Source: Cryomorphaceae bacterium (lineage in GTDB: Bacteria; Bacteroidota; Bacteroidia; Flavobacteriales; ECT2AJA-044). Taken from it: a stretch of DNA of 64,000 nt. The stretch lies in NCBI GenBank assembly GCA_017798125.1, contig CP059070.1, positions 1,426,001 through 1,490,000 on the forward strand, written 5' to 3'. The first letter of the stretch is position 1. Every line of letters starts with the position of its first letter. This document shows, in pieces, positions 48,917 through 57,110 of this stretch. The notes below the pieces were generated by a model. The model was not told the origin of the DNA. It was given only the letters and a program-made list of their open reading frames with translations, and made no database searches. Position numbers and translations under genes: made by a program.

Positions 48917-49773
48917 TCGACGGCTTTTAAACTCATGTCGAGGTTGTGCACACTGTGGGTCAAGGCCCCGACGCTGATGAAGTCTACGCCGCATTCGGCG
49001 TATTCGCGAATGGTCTCGTGCGTGATGCCTCCGCTGGATTCTGTTTCGCAGGTGTCCCCAATAAGCGCTACAGCTTCACGGGTATCCGCGTAGGTGAAGT
49101 TGTCGAGCATGATGCGGTCCACGCCGCCAACGCTCAGAATGGCTTTAACCTCTTCTAAGTCACGAGCTTCCACCTCAATTTTAAGGTCCTTGCCTTTTTC
49201 GGCCAGATAGGCCTTGGTCTTGGCAATTGCCGGAGCAATCCCACCGGCAAAGTCCAAGTGGTTGTCCTTGAGCATAACCATGTCGTACAGACCATATCGG
49301 TGATTCTCTCCGCCGCCAACCACTACACTGTATTTTTCAAGAAGGCGCAGGCCCGGAGTTGTCTTTCGTGTATCCAGAACGCGGGTGGAAAGACCTTGGA
49401 GTAGATCTTGGTAGCTGCGCGTTTTTGTAGCCACCGCGCTCATTCGCTGTAGGAGATTAAGGGTTAGTCGCTCTCCCGTCAATAGTGCCTGAGATGGGCC
49501 TGTGACTTTAAAAGCCACATCGCCTGATTGTATGCGGTCACCGTCCTTTAAGAAGTATTCTACCCGGCAATTTGGGTCAACTCGCTGAAAAATCAGTTCG
49601 GCAAGGGGCAGTCCAGCAATAACTCCTTCCTGCTTGCACAGAAGCTGAGCGGTACCGGTGGCTTCCGCCGGAATGCACGCGAGGGTGCTGTGGTCGCCGT
49701 CTCCAACATCCTCCCGTAGGGAGCGGTCTATGAAATCCAGTAGTTCATCGCGATGGTCCTCGAGCGCTATCAT
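48913..49773 (-). CDS. nadC: Nicotinate-nucleotide pyrophosphorylase (quinolinate phosphoribosyltransferase)
   Basis: Converts quinolinate and PRPP to nicotinate mononucleotide in NAD synthesis. 286 residues from ATG 49773. Motifs: SLREDVGDGDHST at the N-terminus, NLLQRMSAVATKTR, RVLDTRKTTPGLR (PRPP and quinolinate binding), KDNHLDFAGG, LKIEVEARDLEEV and ESSGGIT. The strand and residue pattern is full-length. A longer TTG start (49794) has no support. A GATG hairpin covers the SLREDVG codons, a conserved protein block. Confidence 0.95.
   Translation of the reverse strand: MIALEDHRDELLDFIDRSLREDVGDGDHSTLACIPAEATGTAQLLCKQEGVIAGLPLAELIFQRVDPNCRVEYFLKDGDRIQSGDVAFKVTGPSQALLTGERLTLNLLQRMSAVATKTRSYQDLLQGLSTRVLDTRKTTPGLRLLEKYSVVVGGGENHRYGLYDMVMLKDNHLDFAGGIAPAIAKTKAYLAEKGKDLKIEVEARDLEEVKAILSVGGVDRIMLDNFTYADTREAVALIGDTCETESSGGITHETIREYAECGVDFISVGALTHSVHNLDMSLKAVE
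49707..49723 (-). repeat. GATG-hairpin family copy
   Basis: Minus-strand CTCCC TAC GGGAG GATG, perfect stem; sense in nadC over the conserved SLREDVG codons. Arms differ from all other copies. Confidence 0.7.
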
Positions 49774-49779
49774 TTGTGC

Positions 49780-49787
49780 TACCTTTG
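49780..49787 (+). promoter_or_regulatory. Probable -7 element for rlmH
   Basis: TACCTTTG, an exact match, 27 bases before the rlmH ATG. It forms one arm of an inverted repeat CTTTG-AATG-CAAAG (49783-49796) whose other arm contains a near-match facing nadC. Confidence 0.4.
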
Positions 49788-49813
49788 AATGCAAAGTACG
49801 GAAGAATTACCGA

Positions 49814-50281
49814 ATGAAATGGGTGCTTTTACAAGTAGGGAAAACCGACGCGGGCTGGCTTCGTGAAGGGGTACAGCAGTACGAAAAACGACTGCCGCAT
49901 TACCTGCCGTTTGAGGTGATTACGATACCCGACGTCAAGCGTGTGCGGGATGAAAAGGACCAGAAGGAGCAGGAGGGACGTGCGATCTTGGACAAGCTGA
50001 AACCCGCTGATTTTATGGTGCTGCTCGATGAGCGCGGAAAATCCTGGACCTCTCGTCAGCTGGCGGAATTCGTTCAGCGTAAAATGAACGAAAGCACCAA
50101 GCGTCTGGTTTTTGTCATCGGTGGTCCCTACGGATTCTCGCCGGATGTATATCAGCGGGCGAACATGAAACTGTCCTTGAGTGCAATGACCTTTTCCCAC
50201 CAAATGGTTCGGCTCTTTGCTGTGGAGCAGATGTATCGGGCCATGACCATTTTAAGAAATGAACCCTACCACCATGATTAG
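49814..50281 (+). CDS. rlmH: 23S rRNA (pseudouridine1915-N3)-methyltransferase
   Basis: SPOUT-class methyltransferase acting on pseudouridine 1915 of 23S rRNA. 155 residues from ATG 49814 (MKWVLLQVGKTDAGWLREGV). Motifs: YEKRLPHYLPFEVI, MVLLDERGKSWTSRQLAEFV, FVIGGPYGFS (SAM-binding knot) and LSLSAMTFSHQMVRLFAVEQMYRA. Length is standard. An upstream extension in frame would overlap nadC and was rejected. Confidence 0.96.
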   Translation: MKWVLLQVGKTDAGWLREGVQQYEKRLPHYLPFEVITIPDVKRVRDEKDQKEQEGRAILDKLKPADFMVLLDERGKSWTSRQLAEFVQRKMNESTKRLVFVIGGPYGFSPDVYQRANMKLSLSAMTFSHQMVRLFAVEQMYRAMTILRNEPYHHD

Positions 50282-50351
50282 AGGATGGTTTAAGAAGAAG
50301 GAAACTAAGGGCCCAAAAGTGGCCCTCAAGGCCCCGGGGATTGATGAGCCC

Positions 50352-50930
50352 ATGGAGCTCGTTTTTGCCACAAACAACCTCAATAAGCTCAAAGAAGTGC
50401 AGGCCATGGTGCCCCAGCACATAAAGCTGTTATCGCTCAAAGATATCGGATGTGAAGAGGACATTCCCGAAACGCAACCGACCATAGAAGGCAATGCCCT
50501 GCAAAAGGCTCGATACATTCAAGAACATTACGGTCGTGATTGCTTTGCGGACGACACCGGATTAGAGGTTACTGCTCTTGACGGGCGTCCGGGAGTGCAC
50601 AGCGCACGATACGCGGGTCCTGAGCGAGATGATCGCGAGAACATGTTCAAGGTCCTGCACGAGCTGGAAAACGAAGCGGATCGAAGTGCTCGCTTTAAGA
50701 CCGTAATAGCATTGATTGTGGACGGTCACGAGAAAACCTTTGAGGGATTGGCCAATGGGCACATCACCGAAAAGCCGTCAGGCGATGGAGGATTCGGGTA
50801 CGATCCTATTTTTGTCTTCAATGGGGATACAAAAACCTTCGCCGAAATCACTCAGGACGAAAAGAACGCCATAAGCCATCGGGCGCGTGCGACGGAAAAA
50901 CTCGTTCAGTTCCTAAATAAGTTCTACTAG
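50352..50930 (+). CDS. rdgB: XTP/dITP pyrophosphatase (RdgB/HAM1)
   Basis: House-cleaning enzyme hydrolysing dITP, XTP and ITP. 192 residues from ATG 50352 (MELVFATNNLNKLKEVQAMV), chosen because the family begins at this strand; an earlier ATG at 50259 would add 31 residues of non-conserved, lysine-rich sequence and overlap rlmH. Motifs: CFADDTGLEVTALDGRPGVHSARYAG, FGYDPIF and ISHRARA. The stop (TAG) is shared over CTAG with the convergent BNR gene. Confidence 0.94.
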   Translation: MELVFATNNLNKLKEVQAMVPQHIKLLSLKDIGCEEDIPETQPTIEGNALQKARYIQEHYGRDCFADDTGLEVTALDGRPGVHSARYAGPERDDRENMFKVLHELENEADRSARFKTVIALIVDGHEKTFEGLANGHITEKPSGDGGFGYDPIFVFNGDTKTFAEITQDEKNAISHRARATEKLVQFLNKFY

Positions 50931-53407
50931 AGCTTGATAATGATTTGTGCTCCTTCCGAGCTCCGCAATACGTACTTACCCGTGGAGAGATCGCTCACGT
51001 CCAAGCGGTCAATAGGCGTACTCCATTGACGCAAAACTCGGCCTTGTAGATCCATGAGAACACCATCATCGAGCGCTTGTGAGAATCGGACCTGATCCCG
51101 AGTCGGATTCGGGAAAACGGACCAAGTAGCCACCTCTTCCTCGTCCAAACTCACTGCCGGATTCTGAAGGCTTAGATCCCACAACCCGCGCGCATGTGTT
51201 CCCCAGCGTACAACGTCTAAAGCGTCGATGTATTCCACACTCCAGCAATTCACGTCAGGCATGCCCATGGCTGTTAGGTCATACCATTGATCATCTCCGC
51301 TGACGTAGACAAAAGGTCCTACTTCGGTCGCTGCGAAAAGCAAGGAGTCCGTTGGGTCCCCCGTGATTTCATGAACCAGCGTTGGAGGCAGTCCATTGGT
51401 CATGGACGTAAACCCGCTTCCGTGGTTGGTGGATTTATAAATCGCCGGATTACTGTATCCACTTCCGCCGATGTAAACCGTTCCCAATTGATCGGGTGAG
51501 GGGTAAATGTACATGCCGTAGAAGTAGTGAGTGCCCGGTGCGTTCTGAATCAGTGTAGAAGTCCAAGTGGATCCCGCATCTGAAGAATGGAAGAATCGGC
51601 CATTCTCGGTAAGCACGTACCAGTGGTTGTTGTCAATAGGGCTGTAGGCCATAGCTGTTACGTCTCCAGCACCTCCTTGATTGAAATTGTAGGGCATCTG
51701 CGTGGGCGTGATGTCCCCGCTGTGCGTCAATTTGATCATGTGCGATCCACCTCCTCCGTTGAGGTTTCCGGCTAGGTAGGCCACATACCCATCATTTGGG
51801 TCGGCCATCAAGGGAGGAAGCCAAAACTGATTGGCGCCATTGAAGTCCCAGCTGACGCTTTGAGCCCATCCATAGGGTGCATCGGTCCAGTGCATGGCAA
51901 AGCCAGGATAATTCATCCACACGCTGTAACCTCCGTCGGAACTGACCAGCCAGCCATAATCGCCGGAGATTTCTTGATTGAAGGAAAGCACTCCTCCGTT
52001 GTCCTGCATGACGCGCTGATACCCCTGATCCTGTGTGCCGACGTAGATAGCACCGGGTTCAAAGGTTGAGCTGAGGTGATCGTAAATCCGCGAGACATTG
52101 AGGTTTTGCAAACCTAAATTGCTCACGGTTAAGCCGTTGTTCGTGGATTGGTATACAGAGGCATCGGTGCAAATCATCAAGACCTCGTTTTGGTTATCGT
52201 CCCAGAAGGAAAAGATTCCCGGAATATCCGCGTGTAATTTAGTGGCTTCGAGACCGTAGTACTCCCACCAGTTATTGACTTTGAAAAAGGTCTGCCCTTG
52301 GTTCAAAGAGCGCCAGCATTCAACACCTCCGAAGAAAATGTGGTCCTTTTCGTCGACGGAGCACTCGAAACTGTTTCTACGGAACGGACCACCGTTGGTC
52401 GGACCTGAGAAAGTCCAGTTTAGACCTTTGTTGTTGCTTCGAAAGATGTCGCCTCCTGCGTAGGCGTAGAGGACATCGGATTCATGTGTGTCCGAAGCAT
52501 ACCCCGTAAGGATCATGTTCCCGCTGGCTCCAGGGATGGTACCTTGGAAGTAACGAGCTGAATCGCCTGTTAATTCGTAAACGGAATCTTGAACCACCAA
52601 GAAGGCAGCTTCTTCATATCGGTGGCTCCACAGGTCAATTTCTCCTCCATAGCCAAAAGTGCCGACCGGAAAATTGAACAGGGCGTGAAAACTGGCCCCG
52701 TGGTCTGTGCTTCGATAAATACGGTTGACAACCGGGGTTGTCCATTCTGTAGAAAGCAAGTACAGGGTCTTCACTGAGTCGTTGAGCATGACTACGTCTC
52801 GAACGCTGCGGTCGTTGCTGGGGAAACCCGTGGCGGTATCCCAAGTTGCTCCCATGTCATCTGTGTAGTAAAACCAGTCTCCACCTACACCAGATAAAAG
52901 CCGTTGTCCTCCGTTGTGGTCCACGAGACGCAAAAACAGACCGTTCTCCATTCGGAATTGCTCATTCACCGGTTGCCAGGCAGAGCCATCTTCAGGGCCG
53001 CTGTATAGAATGCCTCCAGCAGTCTGAGCATAAAGCAGATCGTTGATGGTGTCCCACTCAACGGTCATAATACGGCCGCTGTTGAAGTCACATCCGCGTT
53101 CCTCAAACTGACCGATCACCTTTCCTCCCGCTAAGGAGTCCTGTGCATTTCTAAAGCCAAGTCGTTGTTGACGCTCAAAGCGGTATTGGTGCTCCATGCG
53201 CTCGGGATTTACACCAGGAGCGGCCTTTTTCATGCCTGTGAGCCAGTCCTCTTTTTGGCGATGGCGCTCTTCTTCAGAAGTGCTGTCACGAACGATGATC
53301 GTCCCTTGCGGGGCGGGTCGTTGGGGGTCGAAGGATGGTTGGTCCAGCCAAGTGGCGAACACGGGCACGAGTAGCAAGCCCGCAAACCATACGATCGATT
53401 TCTTCAT
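50927..53407 (-). CDS. Secreted BNR-repeat protein with probable T9SS tail
   Basis: 826 residues. Signal peptide MKKSIVWFAGLLLVPVFATW; then repeated BNR/sialidase-type turns with D-x-G-x-T/S-F/W (YYTDDMGATWDTA, RSTDHGASFHAL, RSNNKGLNWTFS, HSSDAGSTWTST, KSTNHGSGFTSM), giving two propellers. The end VATWSVFPNPTRDQVRFSQA to STGKYVLRSSEGAQIIIKL is a type A T9SS sorting domain. No enzymatic residues seen. It lies one base after ddl on the same strand, so ddl's operon may include it. It is unrelated at the ends to the larger BNR protein at 8036. Confidence 0.9.
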   Translation of the reverse strand: MKKSIVWFAGLLLVPVFATWLDQPSFDPQRPAPQGTIIVRDSTSEEERHRQKEDWLTGMKKAAPGVNPERMEHQYRFERQQRLGFRNAQDSLAGGKVIGQFEERGCDFNSGRIMTVEWDTINDLLYAQTAGGILYSGPEDGSAWQPVNEQFRMENGLFLRLVDHNGGQRLLSGVGGDWFYYTDDMGATWDTATGFPSNDRSVRDVVMLNDSVKTLYLLSTEWTTPVVNRIYRSTDHGASFHALFNFPVGTFGYGGEIDLWSHRYEEAAFLVVQDSVYELTGDSARYFQGTIPGASGNMILTGYASDTHESDVLYAYAGGDIFRSNNKGLNWTFSGPTNGGPFRRNSFECSVDEKDHIFFGGVECWRSLNQGQTFFKVNNWWEYYGLEATKLHADIPGIFSFWDDNQNEVLMICTDASVYQSTNNGLTVSNLGLQNLNVSRIYDHLSSTFEPGAIYVGTQDQGYQRVMQDNGGVLSFNQEISGDYGWLVSSDGGYSVWMNYPGFAMHWTDAPYGWAQSVSWDFNGANQFWLPPLMADPNDGYVAYLAGNLNGGGGSHMIKLTHSGDITPTQMPYNFNQGGAGDVTAMAYSPIDNNHWYVLTENGRFFHSSDAGSTWTSTLIQNAPGTHYFYGMYIYPSPDQLGTVYIGGSGYSNPAIYKSTNHGSGFTSMTNGLPPTLVHEITGDPTDSLLFAATEVGPFVYVSGDDQWYDLTAMGMPDVNCWSVEYIDALDVVRWGTHARGLWDLSLQNPAVSLDEEEVATWSVFPNPTRDQVRFSQALDDGVLMDLQGRVLRQWSTPIDRLDVSDLSTGKYVLRSSEGAQIIIKL

Positions 53408-53408
53408 A

Positions 53409-54398
53409 TCAACTGGGGTCGTTTAGAATTCGTTTTAACTGATCTCCGAAGAACGTACGTAAATCAAGTCCAAATTGTTGAGCCTGTTGCGGCACAATAC
53501 TCGCTTCACTCAAGCCCGGAACAGAGTTGACTTCGATGAGGTGGGGCACATCATTCCGTACGATATAATCCATCCGGCACACACCTTTGAGACGCAGGAG
53601 TTGGTATATGCGTTGGCTGGTTTCTTGAATGTCTTTTTGCGCCTGCGGCGCGATGTCCGCCGGCGTCACTTCTCGACTTTCGCCTTTGTATTTGGCTTCG
53701 TAGTCGAAAAATTCATTGTCACTGACGATTTCCGTTACCGGCAATGCCGTCACCTCGGACCGATGCTCAAAGACCCCGCAGGTCAATTCACGGCCGTCCA
53801 AGAATTCTTCGACAATGACCAAATCGTCAAATTCTAGAGCAAACGCAACCGCGTCCTCGAGTTCATCGGCGGCTTTGACCTTGCTCACGCCATAGCTCGA
53901 TCCCGCCTTACTGGGCTTTACGAATACTGGAAGTCCCAATTCGGCGATAAGTCCTTCAGGGTCAATTGAATCGCCGGCACCTAATAAGACAGATCGTCCC
54001 ACCTTGATGCCGTACTGGCGCAAAAGCTGATTGCAGACTCCTTTTTCAAAGGTCAGGGCCGCTTCAAAAGACCCACAGGTGTTGTAGGGGATGCCCAGCA
54101 GGTCAAAATAGGCCGTGAGCTTTCCGTCCTCTCCGGGCGTACCGTGGATGGCGTTGAATACGGCGTCAAATTTTATCGTGCCGTCAGGCACAGAAACAGA
54201 GAAATCTCCGCGATTCACTGGAGTGCGGGTTCCGTCTGGAGCAACATGACTCCACCCTTCCAGTGCAATGTCAATCAGATGCACCTCGAATTCATCTGGA
54301 TTGAGGTGTGCCATCACAACTGATGCACTTTTTAAAGAAATTTCGCGTTCGCTGGAGTAGCCACCGGCAACTACAGCAATGACGGACTTCGCAATCAT
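53409..54398 (-). CDS. ddl: D-alanine-D-alanine ligase
   Basis: ATP-grasp ligase making the D-Ala-D-Ala end of peptidoglycan precursors. 329 residues; N-terminal VVAGGYSSEREISLKSAS, FNAIHGTPGEDGKLTAYFDL, central VKPSKAGSSYGVSKV (ATP), EEFLDGRELTCGVF, and C-terminal RMDYIVRN and IEVNSVPGLSEASIVPQQA with the metal-binding Glu and Asn. Two GATG hairpins lie inside, one in each direction. Opposite the PASTA gene with 74 bases between, a neighbourhood conserved in the phylum. Confidence 0.96.
   Translation of the reverse strand: MIAKSVIAVVAGGYSSEREISLKSASVVMAHLNPDEFEVHLIDIALEGWSHVAPDGTRTPVNRGDFSVSVPDGTIKFDAVFNAIHGTPGEDGKLTAYFDLLGIPYNTCGSFEAALTFEKGVCNQLLRQYGIKVGRSVLLGAGDSIDPEGLIAELGLPVFVKPSKAGSSYGVSKVKAADELEDAVAFALEFDDLVIVEEFLDGRELTCGVFEHRSEVTALPVTEIVSDNEFFDYEAKYKGESREVTPADIAPQAQKDIQETSQRIYQLLRLKGVCRMDYIVRNDVPHLIEVNSVPGLSEASIVPQQAQQFGLDLRTFFGDQLKRILNDPS
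53639..53655 (+). repeat. GATG-hairpin family copy
   Basis: GCGCC TGC GGCGC GATG with the TTT 5' flank; antisense in ddl (codes DIAPQAQ on the minus strand). Confidence 0.75.
54174..54191 (-). repeat. GATG-hairpin family copy
   Basis: Minus-strand GTGCC TGAC GGCAC GATA, perfect stem; sense in ddl (VPDGTIK). Final base of the flank is A instead of G. Arms and loop identical to 24789. Confidence 0.65.
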
Positions 54399-54405
54399 AG
54401 GGCCT

Positions 54406-54413
54406 TAAAGGTA
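54406..54413 (-). promoter_or_regulatory. Possible -7 element for ddl
   Basis: Minus-strand TACCTTTA, one base from consensus, seven bases before the ddl ATG. Confidence 0.35.
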
Positions 54414-54422
54414 CTGCACATT

Positions 54423-54456
54423 TTGAAACGGAGCCAGAGGCAAAATCTTATCTTTG
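54423..54456 (+). promoter_or_regulatory. Promoter of the PASTA-T9SS-rluD genes
   Basis: TTG (54423-54425, within TTTTG), 23-base spacer, perfect -7 TATCTTTG (54449-54456), 16 bases before the ATG at 54473. Confidence 0.6.
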
Positions 54457-54472
54457 CGCCGACTTTAGGGGT

Positions 54473-55309
54473 ATGGGAGACATCATCGAATTCTTAAGGA
54501 GCAAGTTGTTCTGGCGCAACGTCATCGTCTACGGGATTATTCTCGTGGTCGGATTCTTCGGCCTAACCTGGTGGCTCAGCAGCTACACCCAGCATGGAGA
54601 AACGGTCCTGGTCCCTGATTTGAGAAGCTATACCCTGACGGAAGCAGGTTTGGAACTTGAGCCTATTGACTTGGGGTATGCGGTGATTGACTCCGCAGAA
54701 TTTAACCCTGAATATCCACGCGGAGCAGTCGTTGGACAGATTCCTGGGCCGGGTAATGCGGTGAAGCGGGGAAGAACGATTTTCTTTACCGTCAATCCGC
54801 GAAATGTTCAAAAAGTCATTCTTCCGAACTTGATCGACCGGTCCAAACGGCAGGCTATTTCATACCTCGAGACCTATGGTTTTCAAGTAGGTGAGTTGAC
54901 TTTTGTGCCCGATATGGCGCGCGATGTCGTCGTCGGAGTGGAGTACAACGGTGAAGAGGTCGAGGCGGGAGATCCGCTACCTAAGAGAGCCGTCATCGAT
55001 TTGATCCTGGGAAATGGACTGAGCGATGAAAAAATTTCTGTTCCCTGGACCCCTGGTTTGACCTTAGAAGAGGCGGAAGACCGATTGAAGGAATTGAGCT
55101 TGAATGTAGGAGCGCTTAGTTATGACGAGACCGTCGAAGATTCTTCTGCTGCTCGTGTTTATCGTCAGTACCCTGACCCGAACCCCCGTCCAGTGATTCG
55201 ATTGGGAATGTCGGTTGATCTCTGGCTTACTGAGGACAGTACGAAAATCCCATTGGATACGTTATTCATCACAGAACCCGATACGCTTCAGAATGAATTG
55301 GTGCAGTAA
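54473..55309 (+). CDS. PASTA-domain membrane protein
   Basis: 278 residues: a short cytoplasmic start, one membrane helix at about 15-35 (NVIVYGIILVVGFFGLTWWL), then three PASTA-like repeats outside (VPDLRSYTLTEAGLELEPID, LPNLIDRSKRQAISYLETYG, VPWTPGLTLEEAEDRLKELS). PASTA domains bind peptidoglycan or its stem peptides; here no kinase or transpeptidase domain is attached. In Bacteroidota this gene sits between ddl and rluD, so a peptidoglycan role is likely. The end overlaps the next gene by 17 bases. Confidence 0.9.
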   Translation: MGDIIEFLRSKLFWRNVIVYGIILVVGFFGLTWWLSSYTQHGETVLVPDLRSYTLTEAGLELEPIDLGYAVIDSAEFNPEYPRGAVVGQIPGPGNAVKRGRTIFFTVNPRNVQKVILPNLIDRSKRQAISYLETYGFQVGELTFVPDMARDVVVGVEYNGEEVEAGDPLPKRAVIDLILGNGLSDEKISVPWTPGLTLEEAEDRLKELSLNVGALSYDETVEDSSAARVYRQYPDPNPRPVIRLGMSVDLWLTEDSTKIPLDTLFITEPDTLQNELVQ

Positions 55310-57110
55310 GGCCCTCGCGGCGATGATGATTTTGGCTCTTCCGAGCGCATACGCTCAGGAGCTTTTAGCGCCGCTGGCGACCAATCCGGTAATCGAGGCT
55401 TATGCCGAGCGTGTTGGAAGTATGTCGGCCCGATCGACGGCGGCTTCGGACACCTTGTCTTTGCCCTTTTACGACGATTTTAGTGATCCCCTTCCCGTAC
55501 CTAGTCAAAACCGCTGGTTGGATTTTTACACCTATGTGAATCTAGATATGCCTTTGGCTCCTCCGAGCTTTGGGGTGGCCACTTTTGATGGTCTCAATCA
55601 ATACGGACAGGCGTACAACATTGCGAATGCTTCATCTTATGGGGTGGCGGACTACTTGACTTCTGCACCTTTGGACTTGAATTACTTGCCCGGCGATTCG
55701 GTCTACCTGAGCTTTTACTACCAAATGACCGGTTTGGGTAATCCTCCTGAGGAAGAGGATTCCTTGGTTTTGGAGTTCAATTCGCCGGTAGATACCCTGG
55801 AGTGGATTCACATCTGGTCTACACCAGGTGATTTGGCGGATACCACCTTCCGCTCGGTTTACATTCCCATTACCGACACGCTCTGGCTGCAGCGTGGATT
55901 TCAGTTCCGCTTCAAGAACTACGCAACGTTGAGTGGGAACTTGGACCATTGGCATGTAGACTACGTGATTGTCAACGATGGTCGTTCGCGTTTGGATACC
56001 GCCATCGACGATATTTGTATCTCGGAACGGCCACCCTCCATTTTGAAGGATTATTACTCCGTTCCATGGCCTCATTTCAGTTCGCTAAACGATCCGTATA
56101 AGGACAATAATGTGGTGTACTTCTGGAACCGTGCATCGGGGATTCGAAATGTGAATTTCGGTTACCGCTTGTACCAAGATGATCAGAACGTCTTCAATTC
56201 TAATGTCCTCTTTAAGAACTCGAATCCGTTCGCGTATGATTCGGTCAATTACATCTACTTGACCAATCTGGAAGACAACATCACTACGAACAATAACGAC
56301 AGTTCAGAAGTCGTCCTGAAGTACTTCATTCAGTCCGTACCCGACGTGCGTCCGGAGAATGATACGCTGACCTTCCGACAAAACTTTTACAACTACTACG
56401 CCTACGATGATGGAACGGCGGAACGGGGTTATGCCCTAAACGATTTGAGCGCCAAGATGGCGTATTACATCGATCCCTTGGTCTCCGATTCACTGCGTGG
56501 TTTATTGCTTTACTTCCCACCGACCTTGGTGGATGCGACAGAGAACGAGTTCCGCATCGGCATTTGGACCATTGATACCCAAACGGGTGGGCCTTCTACG
56601 CTTTTGTATAAAACCGATAGCGTGTACGAGCCGCGTTACACTGGAACGAATTACTACGCGCGCTACTTGCTGGATGTACCTCAATGGATTGATCAGCCGG
56701 TGTACATCGGAATTGAGCAGGTGTTGAGCAACGAGATGTACGTGGGCTTTGACCGCAATCACGATAACTCCGATAAGATGTACTACTTCGTGTCGGGGAT
56801 TTGGCTCCCGAGCGAATTGAAAGGCTCGCTGATGATGCGCCCCATGTTCGGAAAGACGGTGAGTAGCGATTTGAGCTTGAACGAATCGGACCGTGAGGCA
56901 TTCCAAGTGTTCCCGAACCCTGCGTTGGAGGTGATCCGATGGAAAGGGGAAGAAGAAGGCGCATGGCGCATTGTGGATATTCAGGGAAGAGAGGTCGCAT
57001 CGGGCCGAGGAACGACGGCCCCCATCCGACATCTAGCGCCCGGAACCTATATTCTTTTCACCGATGGCGATCGACCGAGACATGCGCGCTTTATCAAGGC
57101 TGGACTATGA
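55293..57110 (+). CDS. Secreted T9SS-sorted protein, function unknown
   Basis: 605 residues from ATG 55293 (MNWCSKALAAMMILALPSAY signal, cut after YAQ). The first half has a jellyroll-like segment (LPFYDDFSDPLPVPSQNRWL, SVYLSFYYQMTGLGNPPEEE, GFQFRFKNYATLSGN) that resembles MAM/LamG-like domains; the centre and second half are beta-rich. The tail FQVFPNPALEVIRWKGEEEG to GTYILFTDGDRPRHARFIKA is a T9SS type A sorting domain, so the protein is surface-attached or released. It overlaps both neighbours (17 and 4 bases), so it is part of the PASTA-rluD operon. Proteins at this position are conserved in flavobacteria, but function is not known. Confidence 0.88.
   Translation: MNWCSKALAAMMILALPSAYAQELLAPLATNPVIEAYAERVGSMSARSTAASDTLSLPFYDDFSDPLPVPSQNRWLDFYTYVNLDMPLAPPSFGVATFDGLNQYGQAYNIANASSYGVADYLTSAPLDLNYLPGDSVYLSFYYQMTGLGNPPEEEDSLVLEFNSPVDTLEWIHIWSTPGDLADTTFRSVYIPITDTLWLQRGFQFRFKNYATLSGNLDHWHVDYVIVNDGRSRLDTAIDDICISERPPSILKDYYSVPWPHFSSLNDPYKDNNVVYFWNRASGIRNVNFGYRLYQDDQNVFNSNVLFKNSNPFAYDSVNYIYLTNLEDNITTNNNDSSEVVLKYFIQSVPDVRPENDTLTFRQNFYNYYAYDDGTAERGYALNDLSAKMAYYIDPLVSDSLRGLLLYFPPTLVDATENEFRIGIWTIDTQTGGPSTLLYKTDSVYEPRYTGTNYYARYLLDVPQWIDQPVYIGIEQVLSNEMYVGFDRNHDNSDKMYYFVSGIWLPSELKGSLMMRPMFGKTVSSDLSLNESDREAFQVFPNPALEVIRWKGEEEGAWRIVDIQGREVASGRGTTAPIRHLAPGTYILFTDGDRPRHARFIKAGL

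Noticed and set aside
50774-50787. GCC-GTCA-GGC-GATG in rdgB
   Set aside because: Only three base pairs, and the loop and flank are in opposite orientations relative to all accepted copies.
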